The translations under genes and the position numbers were made by a program. A stretch of DNA of 58,325 nt from IMG/VR virus record IMGVR_UViG_3300032334_000450, positions 1-58,325 of that record. One strand, 5' to 3'. This DNA is from a virus. The stretch's first letter is position 1. Each line of letters opens with the position of its first letter. Shown here piece after piece: positions 31,777 to 41,800 of this stretch. The notes below the pieces were generated by a model. It was not told where the DNA came from. It made no database searches and saw only the letters and a program-made list of their open reading frames with translations.

Positions 31777-34700
31777 GAAACGATATCCCCAGCGACAGCG
31801 CCAGTAATTTTGGCCCTCGCGTACGCGAAACCTTGATGACCTATTTGGGTAAGCAGGGCGACCCGCTCGACCGCGGTCTTATTTTGCGTGACCTTGTTGA
31901 AGCTGGGATTATCTCTCTTAGCAACTATAACTTTGGCGGTGGCGTAGCTCCGATTACTGTTGGCAATGCAATCATCGACGAGGCTGACTTAACTCCTCCG
32001 CCAACTCCGACGGGCTTTACCGCAACAGCCGCAATTACTAACCTGATTGTTGAGTGCGACGACCCCACGTACAGACAAGGCCATGGCCACAAACAGTCAC
32101 GTCTTTATGGCGCTAAACGCGCAGGCAGCGCACCTCAGCCTGTCTTTGCCGATGCCATAGAAATCACCCAGTTTGCTGGTGCAGTAACTTCATACTCAAC
32201 AGACCCTGCTACCGAGTGGCACTTGTGGCTTAAGTGGGAAACCAAAGACGGCGTGCTCAGCATAAGCCCCGCGGGTGGAACTAATGGAGTTGTTGTAACC
32301 ACAGGCCAAGACGTCGCCAAACTCCTCGAAGCGCTTACTGGAAAGTTACGGGCTGAACAACTGTACTCTGATTTGGGTTCTCGGATTAACCTGATTGATG
32401 CAGAGGCAAGTGTCCCCGGCTCAGTTAACGCCCGTGTTGGCGCGGTACAGGCACAGATCAACGACATCCAGAATACGCCCGCATACTCAGGTTCTGTTAC
32501 GTACTCTGCAAACGACTTGGTAACATATAACGGCGCTATCTACCAAGCGAAGTCTACAACGACTGGCAATCTACCTACCAACACTACTTATTGGACAAAG
32601 GTCGGAGATTACACATCTCTGGGTCAGGTGGTTGCGGCCCATACTACACAGATTGCAACAGTTGTTAGTGACCTTGCAGCGGAAGTAACTCTTCGCCAGA
32701 CTCTGGATGCCCAAGTCAACAATGCTACTACTGGTCTTCCCGCTACCCGCGCAAACCTATCGACAAACTATTACACCAAAGCTGCCACAGATTCCGCGAT
32801 TGCTTCGGCGACTAGCGTACTAGTTTCTACGACTGCATTGAATTCCGCACTAAGTAATTACACCAATACTGCAGGTTTGGTAGCGGACTATTACACAAAG
32901 ACAGCAACAGACGCCGCAATTAGTTCTGCTACGCAGTACCTTGTATCCAACACAGGTTTGAGCAACGCCTTAAGTGCGTATACCAACACAGCAACCCTGA
33001 CTGCAAACTATTACACAAAGACAGCCGCAGACTCGGCCATTAGCCAAGCAACGCAGAATCTCGTATCTAACACAGGGCTTACAACTGCCTTAAACGCGTA
33101 CACCACTACAGCGACTCTTAACACGCTGTACTACACCAAGACTGCCACCGACTCGGCGATTAGCGCGGCTACATCTAACTTGGTATCAACGACTGCTCTT
33201 AATAGCGCCCTGAGTGCATACACAAATACAGCAACGCTTACAACTAACTACTACACCAAGACCGGTGCTGACACCGCTATCAGTAATGCAACGACCAATC
33301 TGGTCTCCAACAGCGGCTTGGCTTCTACACTAAGTAATTACCCTACTACTTCTACGCTGACGACAAACTACTACACCAAGACAGCTACCGACTCTGCAAT
33401 CAGTTCCGCCACATCAACGCTTGTATCTACAAGCACACTAAACAATTACACAACAACTGCTGCACTGCAAGCCAACTATTACACCAAGGCGAGCGGCACT
33501 GATCTCGAGGGTAAGTACACGGTCAAGGTTGACCTCAATGGTTATGTCTCCGGCTATGGCTTGGCTTCTACCGCTAACACGGCTGGGGCTTCTAGTACTT
33601 TTGCTGTACGTGCGGATTCGTTCTATATTGCAAGCCCTAGCGGCCCGGGGATTAGCCCCACGATGCCATTCATTGTCCGGACAACACCTGTCACCATCAA
33701 TGGCGTAGATGTCCCCGTTGGCGTTTACATGACCGATGGCTACATCCAGAACGGCACAATTACAAACGCCAAGATCGCCGACCTCGCAGTTGACAACGCC
33801 AAGATTGCTTTCCTGTCTGCTGACAAAATTAGAGCCGGCTCAATCAGTGTTGGTCAATACATTCAGTCAGCTAACTACGTCTCGGGCTCTTCGGGCTGGA
33901 AGATTAACGGTGATGGTGCTGCTGAGTTTGCCGCTGCCTCTATCCGTGGGCAACTGGTTGCGTCTCAGATTAACTCTGCGGGTTTATCCATCCGTGCGGC
34001 CGACGGCTCAATCATTCTGTCTGCGGGCTCCAGCGTTGCGGCAAGTTCTTTCGGAGGCAATGTCACAGGGTCTCTGGCTGGTACTGCGGCTTCGACTGTT
34101 GTAAATACAGCAAACTCTGCTTCATCTGCTGCGGCCACTGCTCAAGGCACGGCTAACTCGGCTGCTTCTGCGGCTTCTACCGCACAGGGTACAGCTAATA
34201 CAGCTGTCAGCGCAGCTTCTACTGCTCAGGCTACGGCCAACAACGCCGCCTCCGCAGCCTCTAATGCACAATCTACAGCTAACGCTGCTGCCTCCGCCGC
34301 CGCCACTGCTCAAGCTACTGCTGACGCCAAACTTTCAAGATCGGGTGCGCAGATTCTGACTGGCCCTGTGACGCTAAATTCAACAGGCGCGATTACTGTG
34401 GGCAACCCTGCGATTAACGGCGTCCCCGGGTACAACGGTTACTACATTGGTAGCACGGGTATTGTTGGCACGCAGAACGGCAATGTAACTTTTGCTCTGG
34501 ACAACGCAGGTAACGCTACGTTTAAAGGCAACTTAACTGGCGCATCTGGTACGTTTGGTGGCTCTGTTGCCGTGGGTTCTAGCCCCGAAGTCTCTGGCAC
34601 ATCCATGACCGGTTATGGTGCAAAGATTAACAATGACGGCACATTTGCATTTGGCAACCCAACAACCAACATCTCCTACAACGGCGGAGCGGTAAACTTA

Positions 34701-35138
34701 AACGGCGACTTGATCGCCACGGGTAACATTAAGTCTAATGCTGTAACAACCACCCGCTTTAATTTTAAACAAGCCAACACCGAGCTGACAGGAGGTGTAT
34801 GGACAACCATACTTTCTGTACCAATAACTAGCACTGGCGGGTCTTTAGTAATAACTACAAACGGCAACCAAAAAGTTGGTTATAACATTGAGGGGGAAGG
34901 AACTACTCCGGTGGCCCCTACGTTCCGATTACTAAGAGACTCAAACGAACTAGTTGTAAAAACAATTCCGGGCGGCCTTGGCATTTATGGATCGTGTGAT
35001 GCAAGTATGAACTATGTCGATGAGCAACCGCCGGGTACTTACACTTACTACCTCCAAGGCAATGGGCAAAGCGCATCTAGCGGCGATTACCCGGGTGTTT
35101 CTATTGCGTTTTTATTAGTCACGGAACTCAAACGATGA
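31773..35138 (+). CDS. Tail tip / host specificity protein with repeat stalk
   Basis: A 1,121-residue protein. Early part: a CBM-like segment (YNGAIYQAKSTTTGNLPTN). Then a stalk of about ten repeats of LxxNYYTKTxxDSAIxxAT (about residues 330-580). Then a segment with the NGTITNAKIADLAVDNAKIA signature of DUF1983 in lambda J-like tips, an Ala/Gln coiled region (about 770-860) and a beta C-terminus. It likely binds the cell surface and signals DNA release. Confidence 0.7.
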   Translation: MRNDIPSDSASNFGPRVRETLMTYLGKQGDPLDRGLILRDLVEAGIISLSNYNFGGGVAPITVGNAIIDEADLTPPPTPTGFTATAAITNLIVECDDPTYRQGHGHKQSRLYGAKRAGSAPQPVFADAIEITQFAGAVTSYSTDPATEWHLWLKWETKDGVLSISPAGGTNGVVVTTGQDVAKLLEALTGKLRAEQLYSDLGSRINLIDAEASVPGSVNARVGAVQAQINDIQNTPAYSGSVTYSANDLVTYNGAIYQAKSTTTGNLPTNTTYWTKVGDYTSLGQVVAAHTTQIATVVSDLAAEVTLRQTLDAQVNNATTGLPATRANLSTNYYTKAATDSAIASATSVLVSTTALNSALSNYTNTAGLVADYYTKTATDAAISSATQYLVSNTGLSNALSAYTNTATLTANYYTKTAADSAISQATQNLVSNTGLTTALNAYTTTATLNTLYYTKTATDSAISAATSNLVSTTALNSALSAYTNTATLTTNYYTKTGADTAISNATTNLVSNSGLASTLSNYPTTSTLTTNYYTKTATDSAISSATSTLVSTSTLNNYTTTAALQANYYTKASGTDLEGKYTVKVDLNGYVSGYGLASTANTAGASSTFAVRADSFYIASPSGPGISPTMPFIVRTTPVTINGVDVPVGVYMTDGYIQNGTITNAKIADLAVDNAKIAFLSADKIRAGSISVGQYIQSANYVSGSSGWKINGDGAAEFAAASIRGQLVASQINSAGLSIRAADGSIILSAGSSVAASSFGGNVTGSLAGTAASTVVNTANSASSAAATAQGTANSAASAASTAQGTANTAVSAASTAQATANNAASAASNAQSTANAAASAAATAQATADAKLSRSGAQILTGPVTLNSTGAITVGNPAINGVPGYNGYYIGSTGIVGTQNGNVTFALDNAGNATFKGNLTGASGTFGGSVAVGSSPEVSGTSMTGYGAKINNDGTFAFGNPTTNISYNGGAVNLNGDLIATGNIKSNAVTTTRFNFKQANTELTGGVWTTILSVPITSTGGSLVITTNGNQKVGYNIEGEGTTPVAPTFRLLRDSNELVVKTIPGGLGIYGSCDASMNYVDEQPPGTYTYYLQGNGQSASSGDYPGVSIAFLLVTELKR

Positions 35139-35539
35139 TCTACACTATATACAACACAACTACGGGACAAATACTCAGAGTTGTTGGAACGGATGACATT
35201 CAAGAGCAGCTTGGCGTAGGTGAGGCGTACTTTGAGGGTTGGTGCGATGATAGTAAATACTATGTAAAAAACGGCGCCTTAGTTGAAATCCCGCCAAAGC
35301 CAAGCCAATACTCCAACTTTAACTATGAGACAAAACAGTGGGTTGAAAATACCTCTTTATTAATTGTTGATGTAAGGGCCAAACGCAAGTTGTTGCTTAG
35401 TGGCTCCGACTGGACTCAATTGCCCGACGTACCATTGACTACTAAGACCACATGGGCTACCTATCGTCAAGCGCTCAGGGATATCACAACGCAATCTGGA
35501 TATCCTTTTGAAATCGTCTGGCCAACTCCACCACAATAA
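35135..35539 (+). CDS. Tail fibre assembly-type protein (Phage_tail_APC-like)
   Basis: A 134-residue protein with a beta N-terminus and the typical end WATYRQALRDITTQSGYPFEIVWP (residues 108-131), the signature of small tail assembly or attachment proteins. It overlaps the end of the tail-tip gene (ATGA) and probably assists that protein's folding or attaches to the tail. Confidence 0.75.
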   Translation: MIYTIYNTTTGQILRVVGTDDIQEQLGVGEAYFEGWCDDSKYYVKNGALVEIPPKPSQYSNFNYETKQWVENTSLLIVDVRAKRKLLLSGSDWTQLPDVPLTTKTTWATYRQALRDITTQSGYPFEIVWPTPPQ

Positions 35540-35553
35540 TACATAATACGCAA

Positions 35554-35970
35554 ATGGCAGAACTTGTCTTTAACCAGAAGGATCGGATTGGCGCTTGGGT
35601 TGCAGAGCGTGTGGGTCAGGCTGGAGATTGGGGAAGTTTTTATGCTCTTGGCGTTGTTAACGGCGAAGAAGTCCTAGCCGGAGTAGTCATAAACAATTAC
35701 AATGGCGCAAATGCTACATGTCATATTGCGATCGCACGGCAGACTAAGCAGTTGATTTCCCTCTTAGAGCATGTGTGCAACTATGCATTTAATCATTGCC
35801 AGCTGAAAAGACTAACTGGTATGGTACCCACAAATGAACCCCACATCATAGAATTTGACAAGCATCTTGGATTTGAGGAAGAGTTTGTAATGAAGGACGG
35901 CGCACCCGGCGCTGATATGCAGATTTTGGTAATGCGGCCTGACACTTGTCCTTGGCTGCGCAAGGAGTAA
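35554..35970 (+). CDS. GNAT-like N-acetyltransferase domain protein
   Basis: A 138-residue protein with the general GNAT plan: beta strands 1-4 (GEEVLAGVVINNYNGANATCHIAI), a helix that would hold acetyl-CoA (TKQLISLLEHVCNYAFN), then LKRLTGMVPTNEPHIIEFDKHLGFEEE. The acetyl-CoA loop is weak. It sits between tail genes and has no clear ribosome binding site. It might modify a virion or host protein. Confidence 0.7.
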   Translation: MAELVFNQKDRIGAWVAERVGQAGDWGSFYALGVVNGEEVLAGVVINNYNGANATCHIAIARQTKQLISLLEHVCNYAFNHCQLKRLTGMVPTNEPHIIEFDKHLGFEEEFVMKDGAPGADMQILVMRPDTCPWLRKE

Positions 35971-35972
35971 AT

Positions 35973-37004
35973 ATGGGCGGAAAATCGTCACCACCACCAC
36001 CGGACTACTCGGGCCTGACTGCTGCCACAGATCGGGCGACTGCTACTGCTGAACGCTTGAGCAATCGGTCTATGGACTTTGCAGAACGTCAGTATGAGGA
36101 GATGAAACCTCTGGCGCAACGCGTTGCCGCCCAGCAGATGGCTGCCCAAGAGCAGCAGATGAAACAAGCTCAAGATTACTACGACTACCAACAAAAAACG
36201 TTTCGACCGTTAGAGACTGGATTGGTACAGCGAGCGCAAGATTACAACACTGAAGCCAACCGCACACAACTTGCGGCTCAAGCCGCTGCCGACGCAGCTA
36301 ATGCATTCCAAGGCGCACAAAACGTATCTAGTCGTGAGATGGCTCGCCGAGGTATAAACCCATCTTCTGGTGCAGGTATTATGCTTCGTAACCAGAACGC
36401 TTTGGGTCTTGCATCAATGACTGCGGGTTCCGCTAATAACGCACGCCGAGTTGCAGAACAGACTGGTTGGGCTCGTAGCATGGATGTTACTGGTCTTGGT
36501 CGTGGTCTTGCCGGTGCTTCACTTGGTGCATACAGCGGCGCTAATTCTGCTGGTACTGCGGGCCTTGGTTCCGCCATGTCGGCAGGTTATCAATTCACTA
36601 ATGCGTTTGGCAAAGGTGCAGATTATGCCATGACTGGTGCTCAGATGGGTATGACCGGTGCAGGCAATATCCTTACCTCACAGACAAATGCTTATAACGC
36701 CGGTATGGCTCAGCAGGGTCTCGACGTCGGTGGTTTGTTAACTGGAGCAGCTAAGGCTTACACAGCGTTCTCTGATCGTCGCCTTAAAGAAAATATTCAA
36801 ATGGTCGGCCGCGACGAGCGCACTCAGTTGCCGCTTTATGAGTTTGAATATATCAACGGTTCTGGTAAACGTTACCTTGGTGTCATGGCACAAGATGTTA
36901 TTGAGACATATCCAGATATGGTCTTTACAATGCCTGATGGTTTTATGGCAGTGAACTACGCCGGACTAGGCATTGAAATGGTGGAGGTGGATCATGCGGC
37001 TTAA
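35973..37004 (+). CDS. Internal virion or ejection protein with C-terminal S74 domain
   Basis: A 343-residue protein starting at 35973 behind AAGGAG. It has a proline patch near the start, a long coiled-coil/Ala-rich body, a Gly-rich hydrophobic middle (residues 140-240) and a C-terminal S74 chaperone (FSDRRLKENIQMVGRD, then YLGVMAQDVIE). S74 domains normally trimerise fibres. Here it stands at the head of the internal virion gene cluster. Confidence 0.7.
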   Translation: MGGKSSPPPPDYSGLTAATDRATATAERLSNRSMDFAERQYEEMKPLAQRVAAQQMAAQEQQMKQAQDYYDYQQKTFRPLETGLVQRAQDYNTEANRTQLAAQAAADAANAFQGAQNVSSREMARRGINPSSGAGIMLRNQNALGLASMTAGSANNARRVAEQTGWARSMDVTGLGRGLAGASLGAYSGANSAGTAGLGSAMSAGYQFTNAFGKGADYAMTGAQMGMTGAGNILTSQTNAYNAGMAQQGLDVGGLLTGAAKAYTAFSDRRLKENIQMVGRDERTQLPLYEFEYINGSGKRYLGVMAQDVIETYPDMVFTMPDGFMAVNYAGLGIEMVEVDHAA

Positions 37005-38865
37005 TTTTAATAACATTGGCAAGGGTATTGAGGCTATTGCTGGAGCAAAACAGGCTGAGGACTTGGCTAAAGCCGCAAAGCCATACGAAAACAACATTAC
37101 CGAAGGCGCATATGGTGTTGGGCTAGCTCCTAGCCTGCAGAATGTTATTGGTGTACGGGATGAAGCTTTACAAGGCTTAGGCGAAGATGCTACACCAGAG
37201 CAACGCCAGCAAGTCATAGATCAGTACACACCCGCTATGTCCGAGTTAAGCCGACGCGTCGGCTTACAAGGCCCTGACTACACTGTCGGAGGTTATGGCC
37301 CTTCTTACGAAAGTAAAGATGCGGCTCGAATGGCGAATGCTGGATTACGTTCTGAAGCCCTTGCTAATGTCTATCGCCGCTATGGTGATGTGGAACGAGC
37401 TGATGCCTTAGAAGGCCGCGCTCTAGAGATGCGTCGTGGATTAGAAGCTGAGAACCGTGCAAGAACAGCGGAAAAACGTGCAGAAAAACAATTTGAAACT
37501 TCACAAGAAGAAGCTCGTTTGCGTATTAATAGAGAAACGCGTGAAGGCGATCAACTAAAAAAACTGGATGAGGTTGACACAGAAGCTGGCAGGTTTCTTA
37601 CAAACCGACTTACTGACCAAGAGGGCAATGTTAGAGCTGCAACCCCAGATGACATGCTTGCTCAATTGCAGCATCGCGCAACTTTGCTCCAGCAAAAGGG
37701 TTTAGGTAAGCACGCTACTGATGCGCTCAAAGATTACCAAAGCATTGCAGTTAACGCAATTCAATTACAAACCGCGGAGCGAAATGACGAACTTGTTCGT
37801 GTGTCCGGCGCTGTGAGCCAAGGCATATTTAAACCCGCTGCAGCGTTCTATGACAAATTTATTCATGATGGTGCTAAAACTACAGATATCGTCGAGAACA
37901 AGGACGGCTCTATAACTGTGTCTCGCGTACGTGACGACGGCGTCGCTTTGCCTGATACTAAGATTAAAAATAAGGAAGAACTTCTTGTAAGGCTCAACTC
38001 CTTCAAAGACCCATTGGCGCTGTACAACTACAGTAAAGATCAATTTGACCAAAATATGAAGGTCAAACAACTTGCAGTGTCTGAAGGACAGCTTAAAGTA
38101 TCTCAAGGACAGCTTAGCGTAGCTGAAGGTCAGTTGGGTGTCTCACAAGAAAATCTTAACATTACTAGGGAAAGAGAAGACCGTCTGGCCAAACCTATTC
38201 AGACCATGGTTGAAGACCTCAGAGGTGCCGGTCTTGATGTTAGCACTGCCGATATTAAAGCTTTAGCTAAGCTCGACAAACCCGAAAGCGCGGCGGTTAA
38301 AGCTCAAGCTGATGCCATTCTCAAAAGCATTGATCCCTTGCAACCCAAGTCGTTGGAAACTGCGCAGGCTAAGCTCAACGAGTTGTATAAAGGCGTAGCA
38401 CTGCAAGACCGCAATAAAACAATTGTGCAAGGACTTGTCCGCGCTAAGAAAGACGGTAACGAAGAAACCGCTATTGAAACCTTACGCTCAAACGGGATTG
38501 GTGAAGATACTATTGCTGGGTTGGCTAGAGAGGCAGGTATAACATATACACCATCTTCTACAGCGCGGCCTTCGGCACCGGCTTCTGCCCCTGCTACAGC
38601 GGCACCGGCTTCTGGTATTAACACATCCCGCACTGGTACTGTCGAAGCTAATCCATATGTTAATACTGCAGGTAAGCCAACTGGTTTAACTACGGGAGCG
38701 CCATCTATTGCTTCACAAGTACTTCCACAAGTTGCACAAACAGTAGAAAATACAGTAGGATCAGTGCCAGCCGCAACTCGGTATTTGCAAGGTAAAATTG
38801 ACCGAAAAGAACCACTAAGCACGACTGAAACTGCAAGAGCGAAAATGCTCGGCCTTATCAAATAA
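36994..38865 (+). CDS. Internal virion protein, coiled coil (623 aa)
   Basis: A 623-residue protein, start at 36994 with GGAGG seven bases upstream, overlapping the previous stop. It is mostly helical (RAEKQFETSQEEARLRINRETR) and has a block near residue 360 made of seven-residue repeats (LKVSQGQ, LSVAEGQ, LGVSQEN). A Pro/Ala/Thr-rich linker lies at about 530-550. Position suggests an ejected core protein analogous to T7 gp14-16 class. No enzyme motif found. Confidence 0.65.
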   Translation: MRLNFNNIGKGIEAIAGAKQAEDLAKAAKPYENNITEGAYGVGLAPSLQNVIGVRDEALQGLGEDATPEQRQQVIDQYTPAMSELSRRVGLQGPDYTVGGYGPSYESKDAARMANAGLRSEALANVYRRYGDVERADALEGRALEMRRGLEAENRARTAEKRAEKQFETSQEEARLRINRETREGDQLKKLDEVDTEAGRFLTNRLTDQEGNVRAATPDDMLAQLQHRATLLQQKGLGKHATDALKDYQSIAVNAIQLQTAERNDELVRVSGAVSQGIFKPAAAFYDKFIHDGAKTTDIVENKDGSITVSRVRDDGVALPDTKIKNKEELLVRLNSFKDPLALYNYSKDQFDQNMKVKQLAVSEGQLKVSQGQLSVAEGQLGVSQENLNITREREDRLAKPIQTMVEDLRGAGLDVSTADIKALAKLDKPESAAVKAQADAILKSIDPLQPKSLETAQAKLNELYKGVALQDRNKTIVQGLVRAKKDGNEETAIETLRSNGIGEDTIAGLAREAGITYTPSSTARPSAPASAPATAAPASGINTSRTGTVEANPYVNTAGKPTGLTTGAPSIASQVLPQVAQTVENTVGSVPAATRYLQGKIDRKEPLSTTETARAKMLGLIK

Positions 38866-38881
38866 TAGCAAGGTACTAAGC

Positions 38882-41800
38882 ATGGACTACTTCGACGGCC
38901 TTTTCTCTGATAGCGAACCGAAGAAAAAGAAGGAACGAGAAGTTGGTATTACTGGCTCGGCGGCTCCTAATTATTTTGGTAATTCTATTCTTCCAGATAG
39001 TTACTTTGCTAGCCAAGCACCAGTGCAACAGGAACGAGTAAACAACCCCGGTTTTATGTCCGATATCAAGCGGGCATCTGGGCAGTTTATTTCTGGTGCT
39101 GGTTCTACCTTGCGTGACATTGGCGCCGAGCAATTAGGCGGAGATATCGAACAGTACGGTGCCGGTATTGTTCGCCGTAACCCTAGCGAAATTAGTTCTT
39201 TTAGTGATGTCCTGTCACGCCCACTTACAACTGCTCGTGAAGCTGTTGGTGAAGTTGCCCCACAGGTAGGTCTTACTGTTGGTGGTCAGGTAGGTGGTCG
39301 TTTAGTTGGCGGTGCATTGGGCCTCCCGTTCGGCCCTGCAGGTGTTGCAGTTGGTCAACAGATTGGTGGTTTCGTAGGCGGTTTGTTACCTACTGCTGTG
39401 CAGACATATGGTGGTATCCGTTCTGAGCAACGTGAAAAAGGTATCGATGAAAAAGGTCGCGCCCTTGCGGTTACTATACCCGCTGCATTGCTTGAGCGTT
39501 TTGGCGGTGCGGAACGAGTTGCGCTAAGGGTTGCCGGAGAGGGCACAGAATTCTTAGCTCGTGAGTTGGGCTCTAACGCATATAAAGCGGCTGCTAAACA
39601 GTTTGCCCGTGGTGGTGTCGAAGAACTTGTCACTGAGATTCCACAGACAGCACTTGAGCGTTATGGTGTTAGTGGACAAGCTTCTGACCTTACTAGCGCC
39701 GAAGCATTAAACGAATATGGTGTTGCTGGTGCCAAAGCATTCCTAGGTGGCGGTGCTATCCGCACTGGTTTGTCTGTCGCTGCAGGCACACGCCCAGACC
39801 CGACCGTTACGATTCAACCTGACGGCACTATTACATCCAACCAACCATTGCCCGGTGCCGATGGTGAAGTCGACCTGACTAACCCAAACAACGTCATCAC
39901 AACTCCTGAAGCCGCGGCTAAAAAGCTTTCAGAATTTGATCCATATGCTGAGATAGCAGCCCGCGCAGCGGCCGGACGTCCTATGTCTGCTGAAGAAGCG
40001 ACGCAGTATCTGTCCTCATCTTTGGCTGCACAGAAAGCTGGTCAAGAATACATTGACCTCATGCAAAATCGTGAGGAGACTCTTGGCCGTATTGGACAAG
40101 TTGGTGAGCAGTACCAACGCATGATTGGTCGCCGTGGCGATCAGTTGCTTGGCGTCCAAGAAACCGGTGACTTGGCTCGTCCCATAGTGTCACGTCTGCA
40201 AGACGAAGCACAACAACAAGAAGCCCCATATATTGCAGCAGCTCAGGCCGGTGCGGGTGCACAACAACTTCCCGGCATGACTCAGGGTGCTGGGACGCAA
40301 GCTGATTTCTCTCGCATCATGAATCCCGATGTGATGCAGCCTATTGAACCACAAGGCTACGAGCCCCTTGCTCGTACTGACTTACTTCCCGCCCAGCCTG
40401 CTCCATTCAGCAACATGCGTTTGGACAGACCGGGCCCCCAAGAATCTCTTACTGGGCCTACAAGCCAACTTTCAGATCGCCCTGTTACACCAGAGCCTGC
40501 ACCAGTTTCTCCTTTGGTCGCGCAAGCTGCCACTTTGCCCTCCGCGCCAGCCGCGGGGGGCGTTTCTTCTACTCCTGCTACCACTACTACAAATGGCACT
40601 CAAACCACTCAAGCCAAGCAAACAAAAGCGAAAAAACAAAAAGCACCCATCACCGTTGGATCAGTCGTAAAGGTTAATGACAAAGAGATCACGCTCAGTC
40701 AAGAACAAGCTGACGCTTGGAATAAAGCTCAGGAAGCTTACGAGAGTAGAGCTCGTCGTGCCCGTGAATTGACTAACTACCAAGAGCGCGAGAGCGCCTT
40801 GCGTGGTGCCGGTATGCAATTGTCTGCGGAACGCAGAAAGATCACTGGTGCATTGACCGCCAAAGAACAGCAAGCCGCTAACCGCGTTGCAGATAGACAA
40901 ACCGCCGAGCAAAAGGCTCAGGACGATATGGGCCTGACCGCCGCCCTACAGACTGCAAACCGTACGAATGTTGCAAATAATCCACTGCAAGCTGGTGTCC
41001 AAGGCGCAGAAAAGAAACCTGTACCGGGCAAAACTTCATTGACCGTTAACTCGCTGCGCAACATTCGTGATGCGCTGTTAAACCCATCCGCAACAGTTGA
41101 AGGTATCAGCGATAAAGAGCAGAAGATTGCTGACGCTGTGCGTGCATTCGCCAAGTCTTACTACAAGTTCAGCAACGCTGGCGGCAACATGCTTCGCGGT
41201 GTGCCAACAGAGACTCCAATTCTGGATGAGAACGGTAGAGTAGTTAAAGAAGACGGGGAAACCGTATACAAGCCGACAAAGCTGGCTGGTCAAACCCCTG
41301 CAGAACAACGTGGGCAGGTTAAAGCTAAAACTGGTGGACGCGTAAAGACTACGCTAGACCAACTCGAACAAACACGTCAAGCCCTTGCGGGGCTGGGCGA
41401 AGCCGTTGGTGGGAACGCCAAGGACGTTGAAGCTATCGTCAAGCTCGTCAAAGATATGGTGCAGCAGAAGTTGCATACTCAATTCAACGACGAGGGTATG
41501 AACGAAGACTTCGGCCAAAAAACAGCAGAGCGCAAAGACGGTAGAGACCCAACTGATGTGGCATTTGAAAAAATGGACACCATGCTGTCGCAAGGGTGGA
41601 GAGCTGCCAAGGACAATATGTTCCAAGGTGAATCCGATGCTGCCTTTGTTCGTCAGACACCAATTAGAAACTCTGCAGAAGCCACGGCCGCAGGCGTAGA
41701 ACAAACGCCGCTAGAAGAAGCCGCAAAAGGAACCACTACGTTTGGTAGCGGTAAACCCGCGACTGGTATCTTAGGCGTGCTTCGCTATATTAGGAACAGT

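Noticed and set aside
35542-35547. CATAAT before the GNAT-like gene at 35554
   Set aside because: The box is near the ATG and the gene lacks a ribosome binding site, but no -35-like sequence lies at the right distance.
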